Of a stretch of 64,000 bases of DNA, positions 25,778-37,356 are shown one piece after another (the stretch's first letter is position 1; every line of letters begins with the position of its first letter). Made by a program: the position numbers and the translations under genes. Below the pieces are notes generated by a model. That model was given only the letters and a program-made list of their open reading frames with translations. It was not told where the DNA came from and did no database searches. The stretch is from Actinophytocola algeriensis (GTDB taxonomy: Bacteria; Actinomycetota; Actinomycetes; Mycobacteriales; Pseudonocardiaceae): assembly GCF_014203735.1 (NCBI RefSeq), contig NZ_JACHJQ010000004.1, positions 744,001 to 808,000 of the forward strand. The letters are read 5' to 3'.

Positions 25778-26395
25778 TCACCGCCGCAGGGTGGGAATCG
25801 GGAACCTCCCGGTGCCGAGGAGCCACACCACCACCGCGCCGAGCAGAGACCCGATGATGATCTGTACGCCCATCGGGTTTCCGCGCGTGACCTCGTAGAT
25901 CCCGAAACCGACACTCGTCGCGCCCGCGACCGGCACCCACACCCGGATGAACGTCCACTTGCCGGGCGCCGGGGTAGGGGCCGAGAGCGCGGGCCGGTTC
26001 GCGGCAAACCATTCGATGGTCTGCCGCAGCGGGGCGCCCGCGGGCAGCGGCAGCCGGATGGGTGTGGCGCGCAGAGTCCCGGCCACGTGGTCGATCCGCA
26101 GTGATCCGTCGAACTCGTTGGCCAGCCCCGTCAACTGGTCCGCCATGATCGTCCGCCGTCCGTACAGCGGCTGACCGACCACGATCCGGTCGGGGTGCAC
26201 GCTCACCTTCAGCCGCATCCGCACCTTGCCGATGAGCCCCGGTGTGGTGGCTTCGGCCAGCGCGGGCGCGGGTGGTGGCAGCGGCGGGTCCGCGGGCCCC
26301 ATCACCATTTCCGGCGCGGCCCGCCGCAGCACGAGAAACATGATCGAGACCATGAACACGAGGTAGACCAGCACGTGCTCGACGATCCGGGTCAT
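25778..26395 (-). CDS. Membrane protein of unknown function
   Basis: A 205-residue protein with an N-terminal transmembrane helix (about residues 6-25), a Pro-rich linker (PADPPLPPPAPALAE), a soluble beta-rich section of roughly 90 residues, and two C-terminal hydrophobic segments. No family recognised. Stop codon TAG at 25778 directly follows the convergent MetE-like stop. ATG at 26395 lacks a good ribosome site; an in-frame GTG lies a few codons upstream, so the true N-terminus is uncertain. Confidence 0.6.
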   Translation of the reverse strand: MTRIVEHVLVYLVFMVSIMFLVLRRAAPEMVMGPADPPLPPPAPALAEATTPGLIGKVRMRLKVSVHPDRIVVGQPLYGRRTIMADQLTGLANEFDGSLRIDHVAGTLRATPIRLPLPAGAPLRQTIEWFAANRPALSAPTPAPGKWTFIRVWVPVAGATSVGFGIYEVTRGNPMGVQIIIGSLLGAVVVWLLGTGRFPIPTLRR

Positions 26396-26556
26396 GAGCA
26401 CGGAGATCGACGCCAGTGAGCACACGTGACATGCCGCCATCTTCCTCGGAGTGACGCCACCGGGCACGCGTTTCCCGCGCAGTTGCGGAAAAGTTGCGCC
26501 CGGCGACCGCACGCCACTCACACCACCACGCCGAACCCCTCCGCTGCGCCGAACCC

Positions 26557-27945
26557 TCAGCGACGCTTGAACGTCAATGCCACCCCGAACGTCAACAACG
26601 CGACAAACGCCGAAGTAGTGAACGCCGCCGTCATCCCCGTGACCAAAGCATCCGTCCCCGCATGCCCCCGCGACGCCGACCCAGCCACCGTCACCAGCAC
26701 CGCCAGCCCCAGCGTCGCCCCGATCTGCTGCATCGTCTGCAGCGCGCCGCCGGCCGCCCCCGCGTCCGCGGGTGGCACCGTGCCCATGATCAGCACGTTC
26801 AGCGGCGCGAACGCGAGCCCGCCACCCACCCCCATCAGCACCATCGGCCCGAGCACCCCCGGCACGTAACCGGAACCGGCCGACAGTTGCGCGACCCACC
26901 ACAGGCCGCCCGACATGAGCAGGGTGCCGGTCACCGCGATCGGTTTCGGGCCGAGCAGTGGCAGCAGCCAGGGCACGGCCCGCGACAGCACGAAGATCCC
27001 CACGGCCATCGGCAGGAACGCGAAGCCGGTCGCGAGCGCCCCGTACCCGCTCACCTCCTGCAGGAACTGCGTCAGGAAGAAGAACGCGGACATCATCGAC
27101 AGCGGCCCGAGGAAGAAGTTCGCGTACCCGGCCGCGCGGTCGCGGTCGGCGAACAGCCGCAGCGGCAGCATCGGGTGCCCGACCCGCGTCTGCGACCACA
27201 CGAACGTCACCACCAGCACGGCACCGGCCACCAGCGGCCACACCGCGGACGCGGCGCCCCACCCGGCTTCGGCGGCCCGGATGAACCCGTACACCAGCGA
27301 TGCCACCCCGAGTGTGGCGAGCACGGCGCCGGTGACGTCCAGCTTCGCCGGATGCCGCTCGGGCTCGGCGATGTGCCGTGCCCCGAAGACCAGCACGACC
27401 ACCCCGAACGGCACGTTGATGAACATGACCGACCGCCACGTCAGCCACTCGGTCAGCAGCCCGCCGAGGATCAGGCCCACGGCGAACCCGGACGACGCCA
27501 TCGCCGAGAACAACGACAGCGCCCGCACCCGGGCCCGCGGTTCGGTGAACGTGCTGGTGATCAACGCGATCGTGCTCGGCCCGGCGGCCGCGGCGCCGAG
27601 GCCCTGCACGATCCGGGAGGCGATCAGCAGCCCGGCCGAGTCGGCGAGCCCGCCCGCGAGCGACGCGGCGGTGAACACCGCGACCCCGGCGAGGAACACG
27701 CGCCGCCGCCCGAACAGGTCGCCGAGCCGCCCGCCGAGCAGCAGCAACCCGCCGAACACCAGGGTGTACGCGTTCATCACCCACGACAGCCCGGCAGGCG
27801 TGAAGCCGAGGTCGGTGCGGATGCGGGGCAGCGCCACGTTCATCACCGTCACGTCGAGCATGAGCATGAGCTGGCACGTGAGGATCAGCGCCAGCGCGAC
27901 ACCCGGCCTGGCTGCGACGGGCCTGGCCATGGTCTGAGCGGTCAA
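26557..27945 (-). CDS. MFS multidrug efflux transporter (EmrB/QacA, 14-helix type)
   Basis: A roughly 462-residue DHA2-type drug:proton antiporter. Motif D1 (LDVTVMNVALP) lies in helix 1, motif A (GGRLGDLFGRRRVF) after helix 2, and motif C-like GPSTIAL in helix 5. It has the DHA2 feature of about 14 helices. TTG at 27945 has AGAGG 8 nt upstream and is my preferred start; ATG at 27930 and GTG at 27954 are alternatives. It is divergent from a TetR gene, and three identical-core operators lie between them, so expression is almost certainly repressed until a toxic ligand binds the TetR. Confidence 0.88.
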   Translation of the reverse strand: MTAQTMARPVAARPGVALALILTCQLMLMLDVTVMNVALPRIRTDLGFTPAGLSWVMNAYTLVFGGLLLLGGRLGDLFGRRRVFLAGVAVFTAASLAGGLADSAGLLIASRIVQGLGAAAAGPSTIALITSTFTEPRARVRALSLFSAMASSGFAVGLILGGLLTEWLTWRSVMFINVPFGVVVLVFGARHIAEPERHPAKLDVTGAVLATLGVASLVYGFIRAAEAGWGAASAVWPLVAGAVLVVTFVWSQTRVGHPMLPLRLFADRDRAAGYANFFLGPLSMMSAFFFLTQFLQEVSGYGALATGFAFLPMAVGIFVLSRAVPWLLPLLGPKPIAVTGTLLMSGGLWWVAQLSAGSGYVPGVLGPMVLMGVGGGLAFAPLNVLIMGTVPPADAGAAGGALQTMQQIGATLGLAVLVTVAGSASRGHAGTDALVTGMTAAFTTSAFVALLTFGVALTFKRR

Positions 27946-27962
27946 GGAACACACCTCTAAGT

Positions 27963-28040
27963 GGAGACATTCTCCGTTTGGACCGCGTTAGCATATGGAG
28001 AACGTCTCCGGCTGCGCAAGCCTATCCGGAGAATGTCTCC
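27963..28040. promoter_or_regulatory. Three TetR operators between the MFS pump and its regulator
   Basis: Three 13-bp palindromes of form GGAGANNNTCTCC occur at 27963-27975 (spacer CAT), 27997-28009 (ACG) and 28028-28040 (ATG). The third extends to a perfect 17-bp dyad, CCGGAGAATGTCTCCGG. Centres are 34 and 31 bp apart, close to three helical turns, so bound dimers would share one face and cover both divergent promoters. Confidence 0.85.
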
Positions 28041-28061
28041 GGATGGAAGGAGCGTGCGCCG

Positions 28062-28601
28062 ATGCGCGCTGACGCCCGCCGCAACTACGAGCGGATCGTG
28101 GCCACCGCGCGGGACGTGTTCTTCGAGCACGGCATCGAGGCGCCGCTGGACGACGTCGTCAAGCGCGCCGGTGTCGGCGCCGGCACGCTCTACCGGCACT
28201 TCCCGAACCGGGAGGTGCTCATCGAGGCGGTCTACCGCACCGAGATCGAGGAGATCGCGGAGCAGGCGTACGCGCTCGCCAGGGACCAGTCCGCCGAGGA
28301 CGCCATCCGCGAGTGGTTCCGCGAGCTGATCCGCTTCCACATCGACCGGTCCGGTCTGGCGGCGGCGCTGAAGGCGGCGATCGACGAAGGCTCGGAGACC
28401 TTCCAGTACTGCAAGCAGAAACTGCGGGACGCGGCATGGGCGTTGCTCGAACCGGCGCAGGCCGTCGGCGCGGTGCGGTCCGATCTGGAGGCCGTCGACC
28501 TGATGCGGCTCTCGCACGGCATCGGGACCGCGGCCAAGTACGCGGACGAGGCGAGCCGGGACCGGATGCTGTCGGTCCTGATGGAGGGGTTGAAGCCGTG
28601 A
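28062..28601 (+). CDS. TetR-family repressor of the divergent efflux pump
   Basis: A 179-residue regulator with an N-terminal TetR helix-turn-helix (ARRNYERIVATARDVFFEHG, then APLDDVVKRAGVGAGTLYRH) and a helical ligand domain. ATG at 28062 is supported by GGAAGGAG 9 nt upstream. It should bind the three palindromes at 27963-28040 and control both itself and the MFS transporter. Its stop codon overlaps the GTG of the next gene. Confidence 0.9.
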   Translation: MRADARRNYERIVATARDVFFEHGIEAPLDDVVKRAGVGAGTLYRHFPNREVLIEAVYRTEIEEIAEQAYALARDQSAEDAIREWFRELIRFHIDRSGLAAALKAAIDEGSETFQYCKQKLRDAAWALLEPAQAVGAVRSDLEAVDLMRLSHGIGTAAKYADEASRDRMLSVLMEGLKP

Positions 28602-29251
28602 AGTTCTTCCGCCGCAAGGAAACGCCGCCCGTCGAGCGTCCCGGTCCCGAGGTGCTGGCGGAACGGTTCTGGTGCGGCTGGTACGAGGCGCTGCCCGAGG
28701 TGGCCGCCGCCCTCGGCGACCGCGAGCCGCAGCGGGTCGAGAACCAGCTCTGCGCGCTCGTCGCCGACCTGCACCCGGACCTGCACTTCTCCCTCGAACG
28801 CGGTCAGCGGTCGATTTACGCGTTCGTGCTGAGCGGGCAGGAGGACCCGAGGCTGCGCCCCTACACCGACGCGTGGCGCGCGGCCGCCCCCGCCGCCGAC
28901 GCGATCTGGGAGTACCACGACTCCGTCCCGCCCGTCCCGGACCCGACACAGGTCACCGTCAACCTCGGCGCCCACCGCATCCCGCTCGCCGACATCCGCG
29001 TCGTCGCGCAGGTCGACGACGGCGTCGTCGACGTGGCCGTCTACCACCCGGAGATGGCCGCGCTCGAACCAGCGGCCCGCGACGCCATGACCTACCTCCC
29101 GCTCGACGCGGCACTGGGGGAGCGGCTCGCCGCGACCCGGCTGCGGCGCGTCGAGACCGCGACGACCGAGCCCGAGGACACGATCGGGTTACTGGAATTC
29201 CGAACCCTCGTGCAGGGCCTCGACGGCCCCGAAAATGTCGGTGGTGCCGAC

Positions 29252-29254
<3 letters not shown>
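28598..29254 (+). CDS. Hypothetical protein coupled to the TetR gene
   Basis: A 218-residue soluble protein without signal peptide or membrane helix. Notable patterns are the basic N-terminus (KFFRRKETP), RFWCGWYEALPEV and RSIYAFVLSGQEDPRLRPY, an overall acidic, mixed alpha/beta profile. I do not recognise the family. GTG at 28598 overlaps the TetR stop (GTGA), so it is translated with the regulator and probably repressed by it. It ends 9 bp before ligA. Confidence 0.65.
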
Positions 29255-31871
<2,617 letters not shown>

Positions 31872-31964
31872 GCCCAGGCCGACGATCGCCTTGCCGCCCG
31901 ACGTTCAGGCGCAGGCTGTTGGGGTTCCGGTTCGAATGCGGGCAGGAGCGCTGCCGTGTGCGGC

Positions 31965-31970
31965 TACGGT
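31965..31970 (+). promoter_or_regulatory. Candidate -10 element for the 31979 gene
   Basis: TACGGT ends 8 nt before ATG 31979 with no ribosome site in between. Confidence 0.4.
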
Positions 31971-31978
31971 CATCGGCC

Positions 31979-33046
31979 ATGAGACCGGCGCTGTGCAGAT
32001 CACTGGCGCTGTGGGGCGTGGTGCTGGCCGGCACCGGCGACAACGGCGAGTTCCGCTTCGAACTGGAGGGGCGCGACGCCCAGGACGGCTTCGGCACGGC
32101 GCGCGAGTTCTCGCTGACCGCCCTCGCGCCGCCACACGACAACGAACTGTCCGGGCCCGCCACCGACCTCGCGTTCCTGGTCCAGCGGTCCGAGGTCGGG
32201 TTGGGCGCGATCACGACATGGCGGCCACGGCTGATCATCGGGGCCGACGGCGGAGTGGCGAACGTGGCCTGGTCGGCCAAGACCGAAACGGGCTCCGGCT
32301 CGGTCACGTTCGACGACGGCCACGGCGGCGTCGTGTGGCAGCAGCCCGGCTCCGGCAGCGCCGGGTTCGACGTGCGGTTGCTCGAAGGGTTCTCCGGCGG
32401 AGCGTCCGTGCTCGCCGAGGACGAGCGGCCAGGCCCGGACACGAGAATCAGGACCCGTTACCGCTCGCAGCGCGTGCCGTACGTGACGAGTGTGCCGCCA
32501 CCGCCGTCGCGGGGAACGGACTGCGTGGTCGAGCGGACGTCAGGCGAACGGGAAACCCGGAGCCCCTGCCCGCTCACCGACGGCGGACTGGAGTCGGTGG
32601 ACCTCGGGTTCTCGTCGGCGGTCGTCGACCTCGGCAGTCCGCGCGGCCTCTCGCTGCTCGCCGTGCGCGGCTGCGCGGAAGGCGCGACCTGCACGGTCGA
32701 GCACTCCGTCGACCACCGCACATGGCAGCCGCTCGCCACGGCCAACGAGCCCTTCGCGGCGGCGACCGTGGACGCGGGCACACCCATCCGCTACCTGCGG
32801 ATCAGCTCGTCGGCGCCGACACTCCAGCTCGCCGAGGTCTCGGGCTGGGAGGGCGGGCCGGAGGCGACCGCGTCGCTCGCCGTGGTGCCGCCGGAACGAC
32901 TCGACGCGCCACGAACCGCCGCGGCCACCAGCGCGAACGGCCCGCCGTGGCTGTGGCTCGGGCTCGGCGCGCTCACCCTGCTGACGGTGGCCGCGCTGCT
33001 CGGTTTCCGCATCGGCCGCGGCAAGCGGGCGCCGGGCACGGCGTGA
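31979..33046 (+). CDS. Type I membrane protein with discoidin-like region
   Basis: A 355-residue protein. A short hydrophobic N-terminus (MRPALCRSLALWGVVLAGTG) looks like a signal peptide. It is followed by a large extracellular part with several cysteines and a segment (residues ~190-300; VDLGSPRGLSLLAVRGCAEG, RYLRISSSAPTLQLAEV) resembling the F5/8-type discoidin fold, which binds carbohydrates. A C-terminal transmembrane helix (about residues 322-343) ends in a basic stop-transfer tail. Function unknown; surface attachment or ligand binding is inference. Confidence 0.65.
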   Translation: MRPALCRSLALWGVVLAGTGDNGEFRFELEGRDAQDGFGTAREFSLTALAPPHDNELSGPATDLAFLVQRSEVGLGAITTWRPRLIIGADGGVANVAWSAKTETGSGSVTFDDGHGGVVWQQPGSGSAGFDVRLLEGFSGGASVLAEDERPGPDTRIRTRYRSQRVPYVTSVPPPPSRGTDCVVERTSGERETRSPCPLTDGGLESVDLGFSSAVVDLGSPRGLSLLAVRGCAEGATCTVEHSVDHRTWQPLATANEPFAAATVDAGTPIRYLRISSSAPTLQLAEVSGWEGGPEATASLAVVPPERLDAPRTAAATSANGPPWLWLGLGALTLLTVAALLGFRIGRGKRAPGTA

Positions 33047-33104
33047 TCCGATCAGCAGAACCAGCTCCGGCTCGCCCGGACTTCGTCGCCGCCGCGAAGA
33101 GCGA

Positions 33105-33131
33105 CCGGTTCACCGCGTAGCGCTGAACCGG
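33105..33131. terminator. Candidate bidirectional terminator hairpin
   Basis: CCGGTTCA and TGAACCGG form a perfect 8-bp stem around an 11-nt loop. It overlaps the stop codon of the minus-strand methyltransferase gene and lies 59 bp after the convergent membrane-protein gene. There is no U-run, as is usual for actinobacterial terminators. Confidence 0.45.
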
Positions 33132-33670
33132 AAGGACCGGCCACCCTCCTGTGTGGTCGCGTCGTGGAAACCGTTGCGCCGCAAGCGGTCCGGCATCGTC
33201 CCCGGATTCACCGGCACCATCGTGTCGCCGATGTGGATCAGCCGGAACCGCAGGCTCAGCACGCTGTCCGACCCCGCGAACACCCCACCCGGCCGCAGCA
33301 CCCGCGCCGCTTCCGCGAACAGGCGGTCCTGGTGCTCCGGCGACGGGACGTGGTGCAGCATCGTGAAGCACACGACCGCGTCGAAGGTCTCGTCGGCGAA
33401 CGGGAGCGCGGCGCCGTCTCCCTCGTGGACGTCCACGTCCGGGAACTGTGCGCGCAGGTCGCTTGCCAGCGCCGGATCGACCTCCACCGCGGTCAGGTCG
33501 CCGCCGTGTCCGGCCAGCCAGCGAGTGGTGATCCCGTAGCCAGGCCCCAGTTCGAGGACCTTGCCTGCCAACGGCACCTCACGGGTCGCCCACGGCAACA
33601 CCTGTGAGTGCATCCTCGTGGCCCAGCCATCCGAGCGGCAGATCCGGCGGTGTACTGCGTTCATCGGCAT
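33110..33670 (-). CDS. Class I SAM-dependent methyltransferase
   Basis: A 186-residue methyltransferase of UbiE/Methyltransf_11 type. Motif I is VLELGPGYGITT (about residue 38), an acidic residue (VEVDPAL) ends beta-2, and motif IV region reads FDAVVCFTMLHHV with LRPGGVF following. Substrate unknown. ATG at 33670 is favoured by TAGCGT 7 nt upstream on this strand; ATG at 33664 is the alternative. Divergent from the damaged AraC gene. Confidence 0.88.
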   Translation of the reverse strand: MPMNAVHRRICRSDGWATRMHSQVLPWATREVPLAGKVLELGPGYGITTRWLAGHGGDLTAVEVDPALASDLRAQFPDVDVHEGDGAALPFADETFDAVVCFTMLHHVPSPEHQDRLFAEAARVLRPGGVFAGSDSVLSLRFRLIHIGDTMVPVNPGTMPDRLRRNGFHDATTQEGGRSFRFSATR

Positions 33671-33677
33671 GCGCCCG

Positions 33678-33683
33678 ACGCTA
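33678..33683 (-). promoter_or_regulatory. Candidate -10 element for the methyltransferase gene
   Basis: TAGCGT on the minus strand lies 7 nt before the start codon at 33670. Confidence 0.45.
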
Positions 33684-33711
33684 GGGCTCGCCCGGCCCGG
33701 CCGAAACCACG

Positions 33712-33717
33712 TAGCCT
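33712..33717 (+). promoter_or_regulatory. Candidate -10 element for the AraC-type gene
   Basis: TAGCCT lies 8 nt before ATG 33726, so the promoter survives although the gene behind it is frameshifted. Confidence 0.4.
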
Positions 33718-33725
33718 GTCAAGCC

Positions 33726-34474
33726 ATGTCGCGTTTCGGCCACCCACGCGATTTCGTCGCCCTGCCGTTGGGGGTCGCGCTGCCCCGCGGCCACCGGTTC
33801 CCCACGCACGTCCACCCCTCGCACCAGCTCGTGTGGGCTCGCCGCGGCGTGGTGACCGTCGGCGCGCGGACACGACGTGGGTGCTGCCGCCGAGCCGCGC
33901 GCTGTTCGTCCCGGCGGGCGTCGCGCACACGACCGCCGCCGCGTCGACCGCCGAGATGCACAGCCTGTACCTGCTCCCCGGCTGCTGCCCGGCGTTGTGG
34001 GCGGAACCGACGGTCCTCGCCGCGGCACCCATGTTCGCCGCGCTCGTCGGTCACCTGTCCGACCCGGACCTCTCCGGCGACGCCAGGCGCCGGGCGGAAG
34101 CGGTGCTGTTCGACGTCCTGGTCCCGGCACCGGTCGCGTCGGTGGAACTGACCTGGCCCCGCGACGACCGCGCCCGCCACGTCGCCGACGCGCTCGCGGC
34201 CGACCCCGCCGACGACCGCGACGCCGCCACGTGGGCCCGCGAGGTCGGCGCGAGCGAACGCACGCTGTCGCGCCTGTTCGTCGCGGAAACCGGCGTGGGC
34301 CTCGGCCGCTGGCGCACCCGGCTGCGCGTCCGCACCGCACTGGAACTCCTGGCCGACGGCATGCCGGTGGCGGTGGTGAGCAGGCAGGTCGGCTACCGGA
34401 CCACGAGCGCGTTCATCGCCGCCTTCCGCCGGGAGGTCGGCGTGACGCCGTCGCACTGCTTCTTGACCGCCTAG
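33726..34474 (+). pseudogene. AraC-family regulator, frameshifted
   Basis: The N-terminal cupin part is in one frame from ATG 33726 (MSRFGHPRDFVALPLG ... WARRGVVTVGA). The rest, TTWVLPPSRALFVPAGVAH and the C-terminal AraC helix-turn-helix (ERTLSRLFVAETG, VSRQVGYRTTSAFIAAFRRE), is in another. The switch falls at about 33865-33880 in GGCGCGCGGACACG, where one missing base or two extra bases (a CG slip) breaks the frame. Repaired, the product would be about 249 residues and look normal. Either the gene is recently inactivated or the base call is wrong. Confidence 0.8.
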
Positions 34475-34477
34475 TAC

Positions 34478-34659
34478 AGACCGACGGGTTACGCCACACG
34501 ATCCTCACCCGCGTGGACGACACCACGTGGATGGACCTGTGGCACTGGGACTCGGAGGAGTCGCTGAAGGCCACGCAGCAGGCTCAGCTCCCGGCGGCCA
34601 AGGCCGCCTTCGCGATGGTGGAGGTCGTCGACGGCACGATGGGCCGCATCGTCGCCTGA
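34478..34659 (+). pseudogene. 3' fragment of a small monooxygenase-like (ABM/dabb-type) gene
   Basis: An open stretch directly after the AraC gene, ending in TGA at 34657, reads LRHTILTRVDDTTWMDLWHW and then ESLKATQQAQLPAAKAAFAM. This resembles the second half of an antibiotic-biosynthesis-monooxygenase-type ferredoxin-like domain. There is no start codon or ribosome site and the first half is absent, so it is a truncated leftover. Family placement is tentative. Confidence 0.5.
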
Positions 34660-34666
34660 CGCGGGG

Positions 34667-35320
34667 TCAGCCCGACAGGACCACCGCGATGATGCCCGCC
34701 AGGTGGGCGAGGCGGGCCACCTCCGCGGCACGGAACTGGGGGCCACCCGGCCGTCCGACCAGCAGGACCCGCTCCGGCTTGCCCAGCGGGGTCGCGGCCA
34801 GTTCCGTGCCGAGTTCCTTCCACGTCTCCGGCACCCACGGCTCCTCGCCGTCGAGCACGGTCGCCCGGCCGAGGGGGAGGAACGGCAGGTCCAGCGTCTT
34901 GAGCTGAGGTGCGGCCGTGGACGCGGTCAGCGTCCGCGCGCTGCCGGCCTCCGGCCCGACGACCATGGCCCACCCGGCCCGGATGATCCTCGGCACACCC
35001 TCGGTGAAGATGGCGAGGCCCTCGTCCGGCTGGGCCGCCACCTCCTCGACCAGCTCGAGCTCACGGTGCGTGTCCAGCACGCCGGCGTACGGTCGCACTG
35101 CGTCGACCTCGACGTTGTTGACCGATTCAGCCGCTGTGATCAGCACGTCCGGCAGGCGCCCCTTCGGCAACTCGACGACCAGGTCGTCGATGGCCGAGCC
35201 GTTGTTCCGCTCCACGACGTCCACAGACAGGATGTCGGCCCCGATGGCCCCGAGAGCGGACGCGACCGCCCCGAGCGCTCCCGGAGTGTCCGGGAGCTGA
35301 ACCCGGATCAGGAAGGACAA
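34667..35320 (-). CDS. ACT-domain protein
   Basis: A 217-residue protein with an N-terminal ACT domain (RVQLPDTPGALGAVASALGA, residues 6-25) that typically binds amino acids. A larger C-terminal region contains MVVGPEAGSARTL and RVLLVGRPGGPQFRAAEVAR and looks GAF-like. It occupies the position of Rv3013, opposite ligA and gatC in mycobacteria, so it is a conserved neighbour of the amidotransferase genes. TTG at 35320 is a good start because GGGAGG lies 8 nt upstream. Ligand and function are unknown. Confidence 0.82.
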   Translation of the reverse strand: MSFLIRVQLPDTPGALGAVASALGAIGADILSVDVVERNNGSAIDDLVVELPKGRLPDVLITAAESVNNVEVDAVRPYAGVLDTHRELELVEEVAAQPDEGLAIFTEGVPRIIRAGWAMVVGPEAGSARTLTASTAAPQLKTLDLPFLPLGRATVLDGEEPWVPETWKELGTELAATPLGKPERVLLVGRPGGPQFRAAEVARLAHLAGIIAVVLSG

Positions 35321-35480
35321 GGCGAACGCCTCCCGCTACATAGGTGTCGATCTCGTGCCGGCCGACGATTGTCGCAGACGCCGAGATACCACTTGGCCCG
35401 CCGTCCACACCCCGGGACGGCAAAGCCTGTGACCAGCTTGCCACTTCGGAACCCGTTCGTGCGCTGACCAGGCGCGCAAA

Positions 35481-35510
35481 TAGACTCTCCTGAGACTTGT
35501 GCCTCACAAG
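35481..35510 (+). promoter_or_regulatory. gatCAB promoter/leader: -10 hexamer and small hairpin
   Basis: TAGACT at 35481-35486 is a fair -10 candidate 62 bp before gatC. It is followed at 35496-35510 by CTTGTG-CCT-CACAAG, a perfect 6-bp hairpin in the presumed leader. The rest of the 228-bp spacer shows nothing else convincing. Confidence 0.35.
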
Positions 35511-35548
35511 CATGACTACACAAGGTTGCGAATCAGGAGCCGTTTCCC

Positions 35549-35848
35549 GTGCCCAACATCTCTCGCGACGAGGTGGCTCACCTCGCTCGCCTGGCCAGGC
35601 TAGCCGTCACCGAGGACGAACTCGACACGTTCGCAGGCCAGCTGGACGTGATCCTCCAGTCGGTGGCGCGTGTCGGCGAGGTGGCGGCCGAGGACATCCC
35701 GCCGACCTCGCACGCCGTGCCGCTCACCAACGTGTTCCGCGAGGACCTCGTGCGTCCCGGGCTCACACAGCAGCAGGCCCTGGCCGGTGCGCCGGCCGCA
35801 GAAGACGGACGTTTCCGCGTGCCGAGGATCCTGGGGGAAGAGGCATGA
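35549..35848 (+). CDS. gatC: Asp-tRNA(Asn)/Glu-tRNA(Gln) amidotransferase subunit C
   Basis: The 99-residue small subunit that holds GatA and GatB together in the enzyme converting mischarged Glu-tRNA(Gln) and Asp-tRNA(Asn) to the correct amides. Family hallmarks are [21 protein letters not shown] at the N-terminus and the [13 protein letters not shown] region. GTG at 35549 has AGGAG 9 nt upstream. First gene of gatC-gatA-gatB; overlaps gatA by ATGA. Confidence 0.95.
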   Translation: MPNISRDEVAHLARLARLAVTEDELDTFAGQLDVILQSVARVGEVAAEDIPPTSHAVPLTNVFREDLVRPGLTQQQALAGAPAAEDGRFRVPRILGEEA

Positions 35849-37356
35849 GTGACCTCACAAGGCTCACCGCCGCCGAGCTGGCCGACAAGATCCAGAAGAA
35901 GGACGTCTCCGCCGTCGAGGTCGCGCAGGCGCACCTGGACCGGATCGCCGCGGTCGACAAGACCGTCAACGCCTTCCTGTACGTCGACACCGAGCGTGCG
36001 CTGTCCGCGGCCCGCGCGGTCGACGAGGACGTGGCCGCCGGCCGCGAGCCCGCGTCGCCGCTCGCCGGCGTGCCGCTCGCGCTGAAGGACGTCTTCGTGA
36101 TGGAGGGCGCGCCAACGACCTGCGGGTCGAAGATCCTCGAGGGCTGGTCGCCGCCGTACGACGCGACGGTCACCCGCAAGCTCCTCGAGGCGGGCGTCGT
36201 CATCCTCGGCAAGACCAACATGGACGAGTTCGCGATGGGCTCCTCCACCGAGAACTCCGCGTTCGGCCCGAGCCGCAACCCGTGGGACCTCGACCGCATC
36301 CCCGGCGGCTCCGGCGGCGGCTCGTCCGCCTCCCTCGCCGCGTTCGAGGCGCCGCTCGCCATCGGCACCGACACGGGCGGCTCGATCCGCCAGCCCGGCT
36401 CGGTCACCGGCACGGTCGGCGTCAAGCCCACCTACGGCGGCGTCTCCCGGTACGGCCTGGTCGCGTTCTCCTCGTCGCTCGACCAGGGCGGTCCGTGCGC
36501 ACGCACCGTGCTCGACGCGGCGCTGCTGCACGAGGTGATCGGCGGCCACGACCCGCTCGACTCCACGTCCATCGACGCGCCGGTGCCGCCGGTGGTCGCC
36601 GCCGCCCGCGACGGCGCGCGCGGTGACCTGTCCGGCATGCGGATCGGCATCGTGACGGAGTTCCAGGGCGACGGCTACCAGGCCGGTGTCACCGCCGCGT
36701 TCGTGCAGGCCGTCGAGACGCTCAAGGGTCTCGGCGCCGAGGTCGTCGAGGTGTCCTGCCCGCACTTCGACTACGCGCTGCCCGCGTACTACCTGATCGC
36801 GCCGTCGGAGGCGTCGTCGAACCTCGCCCGGTTCGACGCCATGCGCTACGGCCTGCGGACCGGCGACGACAGCGCGAACAGCGCGGAGCAGGTCATGGCG
36901 CTCACCCGCGAGGCCGGGTTCGGCGCGGAGGTCAAGCGCCGCATCATGATCGGCACCTACGCGCTGTCGTCGGGCTACTACGACGCCTACTACGGCCAGG
37001 CGCAGAAGGTCCGCACGCTGATCACGCAGGACTTCGAGAAGGCGTTCGAGTCCGTCGACGTGCTGATCTCGCCGACCACGCCGACCACGGCGTTCCGCAT
37101 CGGCGAGCGCGCGGACGACCCGATGGCCATGTACCTCGCGGACCTGTGCACCATCCCGGCGAACCTGGCGGGCACCCCGGCCATGAGCGTCCCGGCCGGA
37201 CTGTCCGATGAGGACGGCCTGCCGGTCGGCCTGCAGGTGATGGCGCCCGCGCTGGCCGAACCCCGCATGTACAAGGTCGCGGCCGCCTTCGAGGCCGCCC
37301 GCGACGCCGCGTCCGGCGGCGCGCTGATCCACCGCGTCCCCGAGCTGGAGGCCTGA
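35845..37356 (+). CDS. gatA: Asp-tRNA(Asn)/Glu-tRNA(Gln) amidotransferase subunit A
   Basis: The glutaminase subunit, which releases ammonia from glutamine and channels it to GatB. The 503-residue protein is full length. The amidase-signature triad is present with canonical spacing: Lys81 in LALKDVF, cis-Ser156 in [10 protein letters not shown] and Ser180 in [12 protein letters not shown] at 35845 overlaps the gatC stop, and its own TGA shares a base with the gatB start (TGATG), so the subunits are made in balance. Confidence 0.97.
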   Translation: MSDLTRLTAAELADKIQKKDVSAVEVAQAHLDRIAAVDKTVNAFLYVDTERALSAARAVDEDVAAGREPASPLAGVPLALKDVFVMEGAPTTCGSKILEGWSPPYDATVTRKLLEAGVVILGKTNMDEFAMGSSTENSAFGPSRNPWDLDRIPGGSGGGSSASLAAFEAPLAIGTDTGGSIRQPGSVTGTVGVKPTYGGVSRYGLVAFSSSLDQGGPCARTVLDAALLHEVIGGHDPLDSTSIDAPVPPVVAAARDGARGDLSGMRIGIVTEFQGDGYQAGVTAAFVQAVETLKGLGAEVVEVSCPHFDYALPAYYLIAPSEASSNLARFDAMRYGLRTGDDSANSAEQVMALTREAGFGAEVKRRIMIGTYALSSGYYDAYYGQAQKVRTLITQDFEKAFESVDVLISPTTPTTAFRIGERADDPMAMYLADLCTIPANLAGTPAMSVPAGLSDEDGLPVGLQVMAPALAEPRMYKVAAAFEAARDAASGGALIHRVPELEA

